From Ilex aquifolium (taxonomy: Eukaryota; Streptophyta; Magnoliopsida; Aquifoliales; Aquifoliaceae): a stretch of DNA of 64,000 bases. The notes beneath the pieces were generated by a model. It was not told the origin of the DNA. It worked only from the letters and a program-made list of their open reading frames with translations, and ran no database searches. The stretch is from contig OX637392.1 in NCBI GenBank assembly GCA_951799425.1, positions 35,499,593-35,563,592 of the forward strand, read 5' to 3'. Position numbers and translations under genes: made by a program. Below are positions 56,514 through 64,000 of the stretch, one piece after another (position 1 is the first letter of the stretch; each line of letters begins with the position of its first letter).

Positions 56514-56941
56514 ATGGACGAAAAATTATTTTGGTTAAGTTTAATTGTAACACCCCGCATTTTCTTTTATATATGTATATAGATATATAGTAACGTAATT
56601 ATGTTTTTGAAATGCTAATATATATGTAATGATGTATGCATGAGCTACGTAGATGATAAGAGTAGAAATAAAAGGTTAGTGGAGGTAATAGTGTATGTTG
56701 TAGAAAATTGGAAGTATTTTGGAGTGAAATCGCATTTTAGAGATATTTTAGGTAGAAGAATTTTAGACACTGCCTTAGTGTTTGGATCATAACTTTTTAT
56801 CATGATGTCCTTTTGATCTGAAATTTTTACAGAAGATAGTATACTTCCAGGGCTACAAAAGTGTATTTCACGAAAAATTTCCAAATCAATTTCTAAATAG
56901 TCCAAAACTTCACTGAAAGTTGCAGTAGAAACAGGAATTCC

Positions 56942-57071
56942 GTTCGAACGTCAATCAACGTTTGAACGTCAATCGACGTTCGAACGTGAATAAACGTTCG
57001 AACGAAAGTGCGTTCCAGTACTCTTGTCTGATGGAAAAACCAAAGTATTGGGAGCAACAACCGTTCGAACG
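56942..57071. repeat. Palindrome array, ACGTTCGAACGT type
   Basis: Five to six copies of cgttcgaacg or near forms (cgtttgaacg) with spacers tcaatcga and tgaataa lie 50-180 bp upstream of the TATA box. The last unit (ccgttcgaacgccaatgacg) is separated by about 60 bp from the rest. Confidence 0.9.
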
Positions 57072-57124
57072 CCAATGACGAATCTGGGTTTTAGAAATCG
57101 CGTACAAGAGACCATTTCTCACCC

Positions 57125-57132
57125 TATAAATA
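57125..57132 (+). promoter_or_regulatory. TATA box of the solo LTR
   Basis: ACCCTATAAATACATAAGG is followed after about 30 bp by a catttcaacatttctaaccc leader that is also present in the E6 LTR. Confidence 0.72.
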
Positions 57133-57709
57133 CATAAGGATGCCTCTCTTTGCATCATTTCAACATTTCTAACCCTAGATAATTTTAGAGAGGAAGAAAG
57201 AAGGGGAAAACACAATATCAAGAGAGGATTTACACATTGAAGAGGATCAAAACTTCAAGTTCCTCAAAGAACACTAAGGAAGAAGAAAGGTAGAGATTTT
57301 CTCTCACTCTCTTACACTGAGGCTAGGGTATTTATATATGTATGTTTTGGCTATCAATGGTATATATATGCTATGAAATCATCATCTCTTAGGCTTTTTG
57401 GCAAAGATTACATGTTTTGAACAAAGCTAGGGTTTAATACCCATGAAATCTCTTCTCTAGTTTTAAAATCCTCATTTTTGGAGAGTGATGTAATTCTTTC
57501 TTAAATGCTTTCTTTATTATGGATTTTCGAACCCTTAGTGCTTTGTGTTGGGTAGAACAATGATGTTATTGTGATCTCATGTATTTTCTTTGTTAGTTGT
57601 GGAATTATTACATGATATATTTTGGGGGATTTTGGATAGATGATTGTAAATTGAAATCAATATTGGAATTGTAAGCTTGGTTGGGGTTGTTTGTTATACA
57701 CATGAGTGA

Positions 57710-58255
57710 GAGGTTCCTTGTAAGGATGCTCACCCCTTCCCAAGAGGTTCCTTGTAAGGATGCTTGGGAAGCCATGTAATGAATTGTGAGAGGTTCCTTG
57801 TAAGGATGCTCACCCCTTCCCAAGAGGTTCCTTGTAAGGATGCTTGGGAAGCCATGCAATGAATTGTGAGAGGTTCCTTGTAAGGATGCTCACCCCTTCC
57901 CAAGAGGTTCCTTGTAAGGATGCTTGGGAAGCCATGTAATGATTTGTGAGAGGTTCCTTGTAAGGATGCTCACCCCTTCCGAAGAGGTTCCTTATAAGGA
58001 TGCTTGGGAAGCCATGTAATGATTTGTGAGAGGTTCCTTATAAAGATGCTCACCCCTTCCCAAGAGGTTCCTTATAAGGATGCTTGGGAAGCCATGTAAT
58101 GATTTGTGAGAGGTTCCTTATAAGGATGCTCACCCCTTCCCAAGAGGTTCCTTATAAGGATGCTTGGGAAGCCATGTAATGATTTGTAAGAGGTTCCTTG
58201 TAAGGATGCTCACCCATTCTCAAGAGGTTCCTTGTAAGGATGCTTGAGAATCAAA
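57710..58255 (+). repeat. 80 bp tandem repeat, AGGTTCCTTGTAAGGATGC pairs
   Basis: Nearly seven units of about 80 bp each hold two copies of aggttccttgtaaggatgc and a ggaagccatgtaatg link. Later copies change to ttccttataagg. This is the plus-strand equivalent of the E4 LTR repeats. Confidence 0.94.
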
Positions 58256-59305
58256 GATGACCTAAACGGGGGTGGAGGTTACCCTAAAGTATGCCACCTA
58301 CCGAAAGAATTGTTGAAAATTGTGTATGGTGGACTGGATTATATTTGAAAACGATTTGCTAATTGTATAGTGGTTTCACATATTCATTCAATTACTGTTG
58401 TTCCTTAAACTTGAGATCTATTAAATGTCCTGGTTTTTATTTCAAAAGTTATATATGATATTTGTGAAATGAGACCGACCGTTTTTAAATGCTTTTCTAA
58501 ACCTTGTATGGGTTTGAGAGAATTTTTCTACAGAGCTTTGTGCTCACCCCCTACCGCTAACATTTTTCAGATTACCTGCTTGAGGAGGACGTAAGGGTCG
58601 AGGAGCCCGCTACTTGGGAGACTCCACTTGACGGGAGTGTGGATCCCAAGGTGGACGCATAGAGCGACCTCCTTCCCTTTTGTACTAGACTAGGACATTC
58701 TTTTGGAACATTGTGTAGTCTAGTTGCTTTTGTTTATTCCACTGTGCAACTTTAATTAATTTTTGAGATGTAAATGCCATAGCTTGGCTTATTCTTTTGG
58801 GATGATCTTGTAAATTCTATGGATGATGAATGGAAAATTTTTCTTATTGATAGAATTATATTAGTGCTCTCATGATATGAATGTTTTAGAATGTAATGCC
58901 GTCCAGGGAGTGTTTTGGGGTGTTACATTAATGCTATTATGTCACTTTCCAAAAGATATACATATGTTGATCATGCAAAAAGCTAGACATGTTAGAAATT
59001 TAGAAATATTCGAAAGTCAGGCAAGACCCTTGTGTGGAAAAAGTACATATGCTAAACACCGACGAGCAAATCGTCTATGTGCTTGTGTAAGATGTGGTCG
59101 TACAGAACATTTAAGACAATATAATAAGTGTGCAGAACCAATTTCAGGTCGAGCGTCAGATCGTTTACGGTGGATTAGGTATGGGCAGAGTAAGGATTAT
59201 CCTGAGGTGCCATCCTATTCTACCCCAATGTTAACAAGATACGTAAGAAATGAAGTTAATCGTGTCACTGATGTCGTTGATCCAGATAGTTCTGATACTG
59301 ACTAA

Positions 59306-59745
59306 ATATGATCAACAAGATGTAGAATTTTGGAAATAACTGTATATAGTAGTAAATAAATGTAAATAACTATAGAATAAATAAGGAAATTTGTAAATAA
59401 CAAATAACAAATAAAAAAATTAATAAAACTAATTCTTTGACAGGAAAAAGAGTGGTTAGCAAATTTTTGTAGAATATATAAAGTAGTGTTTAATTTTCTA
59501 AACTGCAGGGATTTACAGGAAACAAAGATAGAGTCTGCAGTTGCAAACCAAAAACCAGTCAAATAGCACCATCCGAACAGTGAGATTAGCGTCCAGATGG
59601 CAGTGCCCCTATATATACCTTCTCCATGCAGAAAGCTGATCAATTTAGTGTCCCTCACAATCCAAATACAAAAAAGCCAAAATTCTCCAAAGAATAGCCT
59701 TGAAATCAATTAAAACAGAGTGTTTGAAGAAAGATCAAGAAGAAC
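59306..59745 (+). promoter_or_regulatory. Promoter-like stretch ahead of the envelope-like ORF
   Basis: After AT-rich sequence comes accatccgaacagtgag and gcgtccagatggc, then CCTATATATACC at about 59609-59620. A leader of about 125 bp leads to the ATG at 59746. The order (inverted ccgaac/gtccag motif, then TATA) copies the U3 of the E7-family LTR at 10600-10690. It may drive a separate transcript of the downstream ORF. Confidence 0.4.
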
Positions 59746-60697
59746 ATGGATTCAAGACGAAGAATAAGAAAATCTTCAAGCCAACCACAAAGGGATCAAT
59801 CTCCACCACCTCAGGCACATCCACAACAACCTCATCCAGGAAATATCTACGATGAGGTGATGTTTGAAAAGCTTGAACAACAGATTTGGTATGATGCTAA
59901 CTTTATCTCCAAAACCATCATTGTTGAACGGCCAGTTATTTATGAAGATTTTAAAAATATAGGAATACAACAAATTCTTGATGCAAGAGGATGGTTACAT
60001 TATGTCAGAATTTTTGTTCCTGCCTATGACTGCCTAGTTCGAGAATTTTATAGTAATACTGATATAATTGGAAAAAGACAATTACGTGTGTTTGTATGAG
60101 GTGTTGTTTTTCAAGTTACATCGGCTACTATAGCCGAATTTTTTCACCCCATGCAAAGACCACCCCACCCACAATATTCTTACACTGAACTACCTGATTT
60201 GCATGAAGTAGGGAGATAATTGACAGTGAATCCAAGATTTGTTTGGAGACGCCCGAATAATTACATAAAACAAGGAGAACTGACAGACAAATACAGAATT
60301 CTCAGTTTGATAACAGCATACAGTTTGCTACCCCGAGCTCAAAAGAATCAACTTCATACTGAGCAGGCTTATTTTCTATATGCATTTGGGATGTGACACA
60401 CCATCGACCTGCCGAACTTAATCATGGACCAAATATTACTTACAGTCAATAGAAAGAAACTCTCACTCTCATATGCTATGTTAGTTTCTCAGCTATGCAG
60501 GGACAAAGGTGTGATCATTGATCCGACATGGAAAACAGTGGAACCTCTTGCAGCATTGGATAAAACTTCCTTAAAAAAAAGTCATGGAGCACAAATGGAA
60601 AACCAACATGAAGCATCAACTGAACCACAAGAAGAACCGTTCCAAGTACCTGAGGAATTCATACCACTGACACCACAAGAAAATCAACCATACATAC
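59746..60697 (+). pseudogene. E7 envelope-like / putative plant transposon protein ORF
   Basis: The ATG at 59746 (MDSRRRIRKSSSQPQRDQ) opens one frame that runs to the E6 insertion, broken by TGA (60097-60099), TAA (60217-60219) and TGA (60394-60396). The N-terminus is basic and P/Q-rich. The centre has ILDARGWLHYVRIFVPAYDC and LVREFYSNTD, then VTSATIAEFF and LPNLIMDQILLTV with SLSYAMLVSQLC. This matches the domain found after pol in Athila elements, often called envelope-like or 'putative plant transposon protein'. All three stops could come from C-to-T changes. Its role is unknown. The C-terminal end is lost to E6. Confidence 0.75.
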
Positions 60698-61088
60698 TGT
60701 AACACCCCGCATTTTCTTTTATATATGTATATAGATATATAGTAACATAATTATGTTTTTGAAATGCGAATATATATGTAATGATGTATGCATGAGCTAC
60801 GTAGATGATAAGAGTAGAAATAAAAGGTTAGTGGAGGTAATAGTGTATGTCGTAGAAAGTTGGAAGTATTTTGGAGTGAAATCGCATTTTAGAGATATTT
60901 TAGGTAGAAGAATTTTAGACACTGCCTTAGTGTTTGGATCATAACTTTTTATCCTGACTTCCAATTGATCTTAAATTTGGCAGTAGATAGTAGACATCTA
61001 GGGCTACAAAAGTGTATTTCATGAAACTTTTCCAAATCAATCTCTAAATAGGCCAAAAATTCACTGGAAGTTTCAGCAGAAACTGGGA

Positions 61089-61273
61089 TGACGTTCGAAT
61101 GTGAATCGACGTTCGAACGTGAGGGAGTCCCAATACTTTGGTGTCTGCAGAGCTCTGATTAAAATGCAAAAGTACTGGGAGCAACCAACGTTCGAAAGCC
61201 AAAGTGACGTTCGAACGTGAATCAATAATTTGCACTAGTGACGTTCGAACGCCAATGACGTTCGAACGTGAGT
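61089..61273. repeat. Palindrome array, ACGTTCGAACGT type
   Basis: Five to six copies of acgttcgaacgt or near forms (gacgttcgaatg, aacgttcgaaag) with spacers gtgaatcg, gtgagttacg and gccaatg end about 50 bp before the TATA box. Confidence 0.9.
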
Positions 61274-61321
61274 TACGAATTCTGAACTTCAGAATCGCGC
61301 ACAGGAGGCCATTTCTTTCAC

Positions 61322-61329
61322 TATAAATA
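61322..61329 (+). promoter_or_regulatory. E6 LTR TATA box
   Basis: CACTATAAATACTTAAGG lies at the position equivalent to the E4 and 56546 LTR promoters. Confidence 0.75.
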
Positions 61330-62745
61330 CTTAAGGACACCCCCATTAGCCTCATTTCAACATTTCTAACCCTAGATAATCTTAGAGAGGAAGAAATAAG
61401 GGGAAAACACAAGATCAAGAGAGGATTTACACATTGAAGAGGATCAAAACTTCAAGTTCCTCAAAGAACACTAAGGAAGAAGAAGGTAGGGGGTTCTTCT
61501 CAAATTCTTTCATTGAGGCTTAGGGCTTATGTATATATGTATGTTTTTCCCTAAATATTATATATATGATATGAAATCATCCTCCCTTAGTCTTTTGTAA
61601 AGATTACATGATTTAAACAAAGTGAGGGTTGAATACCCATGAAATCTCTTTGCTTGCTTTAAAACCTAGTTTTGGAGAGGGATGGATTTTCTTCCAAAAT
61701 TTTTTCTTTATTATTGATTTCGAAACTATAGTGCTTTATGTTGAGTGATAAAATGATGTGGAATGATCTCTTGTATTTTTCTTAAAATGGGTTATTGAAA
61801 TTGTCTCATTCTAAATTTGGGGATTTTTGAGATATGCTTGTAAAATGAGAATATTTTGGTTTCCTCATTGGTATGGTTGTTGTGATGGACTTGGATTGTC
61901 ATCGAGAGATGTTGTAGAGTGTTAGAGGTTAGTCTATCCCAGTGGGGGGTGAGATGGTTTCCTAACACTTGTAGTGCGTTGTCATTTGGTAATGTGACCA
62001 CTATCGTTCACTAGAGTTCGAACAAGGGATGATATACTTTTCCTGGGAAGGGACTCGTCACTGCCATTGGGATGGTAGACGCCATTTCCTAAAGTGTTTG
62101 TGATTGTGATAGTGATTGGTGGACTAGGTATAATCGTTGGGTAGATTCATGAGAAGCAATCAACATACATGGTATGGGGATGAACTAATATACAACCTTT
62201 CACTGGATTATTGTTACGGCTTAAACTTGAGATTTGTTTAAATATCCTTGTTTTTACTTCAAATCTTATATATGTTAATTGTGAAATGAGACCGACTTGT
62301 TTTATATAAGTTTCTAAACCTTGTTTGGGTTTGAGAGGATTTTTCTACAGAGCTTTGTGCTCACCCCCTACAGTTGAACATTTTTCAGATTTGGTGCCAG
62401 AGGATGAGCTCGGTGCTGATGAGCGGGGCCATGGAGAGGCTTCACTAGAGGGATACTTGGATCCTGAGTGGGACCTCTAGAGATGTCACTTACTTTTGTT
62501 CTAGACTAGGATATTCATTTTGAACCTTGTGATGTCTAGTTTTCTTTTGTTATTTCCGCTGCGCTACATTAGTTGATTTTTGAAATGTAAAGGCCAAAGA
62601 TGGCATATTCTTTTGGGATAATGATGTAAGTGTGATGAATGATTTTTATGAAGTCTTATTTATGAAGGGTTATTTTAGTGCTCTCATGATGTAGATGGTT
62701 TTCGTATGTGATGCCGTCCAGGGTGTGTTTTGGGGTGTTACAAAA

Positions 62746-62757
62746 TGGTATCAGAGC
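62746..62757 (+). other. E6 primer-binding site, initiator-Met tRNA
   Basis: TGGTATCAGAGC follows the LTR after three bases (aaa). It fixes the element's orientation and inner LTR edge. Confidence 0.93.
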
Positions 62758-62942
62758 CTAGGCTTTAGGTCTTACATGGGAGCTGTAGGTTATGGATTAC
62801 CACTAGAGATGTAGGTTTAGGGTGAAGGAAATTGTTAAGTTAAATTTTGTATATGCCTTGTGCTTAAATCAAGACATCCTACATATCACTTTAGTTTATA
62901 TCTTGCACATCAAGGAAACTAAGTTGTGAATTGATGTGCAGG

Positions 62943-64000
62943 ATGAATGGCGAACAAGGACGGGGACGCGGACGTGGCCGTGGCCGTGGACGTCAAGCGA
63001 ATCCACCACCACCACCACCTCCGGATGCCATGCAAGGCATTTACCAATGCTTGAGGGAGCTCACCACTTTTGTACAAAGCCAAAATGGTAACAACAACCA
63101 CAATGGTGGAGCTCATCCTCTCGCTCAAGTACCGGGCAATGGGAACGGAGACCGAAGGATGATAGCTCTTCGGGAATTCTTAAGACAACGACCACCCAAC
63201 TTCCAAGGGAGCTCCAATCCTTTGGAGGCGGATAGATGGATCCGCCGAGTGAAGAAAATCTGTGACGGCATGGGACTTGCCGAGGAGTTGAGGGTTGGTT
63301 TGGCGACCTACCTATTTGAGGGGGAGGCCGACTATTGGTGGGATGCCATAAAGAGGAGAAGGGACACCGACACACTCACTTGGGAAGAGTTCGATCAACT
63401 TTTCCAAGATAAGTACTTCCCTGAATCGGTCAGAGACCGAATGAAGGCGGATTTTCTTGCACTACGACAGGGTAGTATGACTGTGGCTGAGTATGAGAGG
63501 CGGTTCGACGAGCTCTCCCGTTATGCTACGGGGTTTATATCTACTGAGGCCGACAGGGCCAAGCGCTTCGAGCAGGGATTGAGGCCGGTCATCCAGGAGA
63601 AGTTGGTGGCTCTCAGGATCAGGGAGTATGGGGATCTGGTTGATAGAGCCGCACTTGTGGAGAAAGACATGGAGGATACTCAGCGGCGACAGAGCCTTAT
63701 GAGGGGAGGTCCGATCAGGACGGGTGCTAGTGGCAGTGGAGCACAGAGGCCGACACCATACCGTCGGCCAGACCAGGCAGGGGGACATAGACCGCCGGTA
63801 GCTCGAGGAGCAGGAGGTGTACCGGGGAGGACAGCCACAGACCCTCGTCAGTGTTTCGCATGTGGAGGAGTGGGGCACTTCAGACACAATTGCCCATCGC
63901 TTCCACCGAGGGACAACCAAACGACAGGACCAGTGGCTACAAACAAGTCACTACAGCAGCAGAGACCGTTGGGAACTCTAGCCCCAGGCGGCGCCACTCA
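62943..64000 (+). CDS. E6 gag, partial, open to the window end
   Basis: The frame from the ATG at 62943 (MNGEQGRGRGRGRGRGR) is open for 352 codons to base 64000. A second in-frame ATG at 62934 is possible, as in E4. The N-terminus is RG-rich with a proline run. The capsid domain follows (FLRQRPPNFQGSSNPLEADRW, YWWDAIKRRRDTD, FDQLFQDKYFPESVRDRMKA). The zinc knuckle CFACGGVGHFRHNC (CX2CX4HX4C) is at about residues 306-319. It is a close relative of E4 gag, but at the position of the E4 gag stop it continues as open coding sequence. It forms the retrotransposon particle. Confidence 0.93.
   Translation, partial: MNGEQGRGRGRGRGRGRQANPPPPPPPDAMQGIYQCLRELTTFVQSQNGNNNHNGGAHPLAQVPGNGNGDRRMIALREFLRQRPPNFQGSSNPLEADRWIRRVKKICDGMGLAEELRVGLATYLFEGEADYWWDAIKRRRDTDTLTWEEFDQLFQDKYFPESVRDRMKADFLALRQGSMTVAEYERRFDELSRYATGFISTEADRAKRFEQGLRPVIQEKLVALRIREYGDLVDRAALVEKDMEDTQRRQSLMRGGPIRTGASGSGAQRPTPYRRPDQAGGHRPPVARGAGGVPGRTATDPRQCFACGGVGHFRHNCPSLPPRDNQTTGPVATNKSLQQQRPLGTLAPGGAT

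Larger units (their letters stand above)
56546..58927 (+). mobile_element. Solo LTR of the E4/E6 family, 2382 bp, TSD ttaat
   Basis: The insert starts TGTAACACCCCGC and ends GGGGTGTTACA. It is flanked by exact ttaat (56541-56545 and 58928-58932) with no internal region. The first part is like the E6 LTR (CGTTCGAACG palindromes). The later part has the AGGTTCCTTGTAAGGATGC tandem repeats of E4 and not of E6. The TATA box TATAAATA is at 57125-57132. Confidence 0.93.
56514..59305 (+). pseudogene. E7 small ORF of unknown function, split by a solo LTR
   Basis: An ATG at 56514 opens a frame that is cut after 32 bases by a solo LTR. It resumes exactly in frame at 58933, once one copy of the ttaat duplication is left out, and ends at the TAA on 59303-59305. 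Before the insertion it would have coded 134 residues. I do not recognise the product. It has a basic centre (KARHVRNLE, AKHRRANRLC), a cysteine/histidine cluster CVRCGRTEHLRQYNKC (CX2CX4HX6C, close to a zinc knuckle), and an acidic end (DVVDPDSSDTD). Its place between pol and the envelope-like ORF is unusual for a gag fragment. Confidence 0.6.
46956..60697 (+). mobile_element. E7: Athila-like element lacking gag and protease
   Basis: From left to right this has a 5' LTR (start TGATTAACCCTAATTAG), then without any PBS or gag a pol region of RT, RNase H and integrase, a short unknown ORF, a promoter-like stretch and an envelope-like/'putative plant transposon protein' ORF. It is cut by E6 at 60698. 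Three LTR insertions interrupt it. Its 3' LTR is outside the window. RT and integrase wording are of the Athila group. Deletion joined the LTR to pol at about 50679. Confidence 0.82.
60698..62742 (+). repeat. E6 5' LTR, 2045 bp
   Basis: It runs from TGTAACACCCCGC to GGGGTGTTACA. The first 260 bp are nearly the same as the solo LTR at 56546. It lacks the 80 bp tandem repeats of that LTR and of E4. It ends three bases before the PBS. Confidence 0.93.
60698..64000 (+). mobile_element. E6: chromovirus of the E4 family, 5' part
   Basis: A 5' LTR (60698-62742), a PBS and an open gag frame run to the window end. The insert sits in the envelope-like ORF of E7, with catac before it. The right half of the element is outside the window. 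Confidence 0.92.

Overview
The window is intergenic DNA of a flowering plant, most likely a eudicot with a large, repeat-rich genome. I find no intact host gene. Almost every base belongs to nested LTR retrotransposons: Ty3/gypsy chromoviruses with an initiator-Met tRNA primer site, and Athila-like Ty3/gypsy elements, one of which shows a tRNA-Asp-type primer site. Smaller parts are a Helitron, hAT-like debris, an endogenous pararetrovirus fragment and minisatellites. 'Chromovirus', 'Tekay/Del-like' and 'Athila-like' are judged from protein motifs and primer sites, not from a tree.

Layout, left to right. 1-6826: chromovirus E1, minus strand, with an 1100-codon gag-pro-RT-RNase H frame, an integrase frame running off the left edge, a PBS and a 2.4 kb 5' LTR. 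6827-7779: spacer with a hAT-like MITE. 7780-18318: older chromovirus E2, minus strand (3' LTR, PPT, decayed pol and gag), carrying two inserted solo LTRs (10380-11931 and 14902-17515). 18319-22090: movement-protein region of an endogenous caulimovirid, minus strand, split by a Helitron at 19354-21789. 22091-23438: unassigned.

23439-46068 is a nest at least five deep. A chromovirus LTR (23439-23585 and 44050-46068) holds a GAGCTCGAGC-rich element with a minisatellite. That holds Athila-like element E3 (23985-43272, minus). The left LTR of E3 holds a solo chromovirus LTR (24510-29147), which holds a further solo LTR (25593-27794). Chromovirus E4 (29647-38701, minus) sits against the same E3 LTR and has nearly identical LTRs of its own.

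46069-64000: an E3-family LTR (E5, plus) is interrupted by Athila-like element E7 (46956-60697, plus). E7 has three later insertions (47353-49459, 52226-54844, 56546-58927). It is cut at 60698 by a further chromovirus, E6, whose LTR, PBS and open gag frame run to the window end. Most insertions carry exact 5 bp target duplications, so the order of events can be read directly.

The most unusual signal is a recurring LTR cassette. Short perfect palindromes centred on CG (GTACCGGTAC, CTTCCGGAAG, CTACCGGTAG, CGTTCGAACG, and GCGCTG-type versions) form arrays in at least ten LTRs of several families. They usually lie just upstream of the TATA box, or in a fixed slot near the 3' end of chromovirus LTRs. 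In several LTRs a related leader precedes the array and the spacers share CTACTGG/CCAGTAG, while the palindrome itself differs. One array with its flank is shared between two LTR families with unrelated ends. Coding capacity is mostly broken by in-frame stops, frameshifts and deletions. E1 gag-pro-RT and E6 gag are the best preserved frames.
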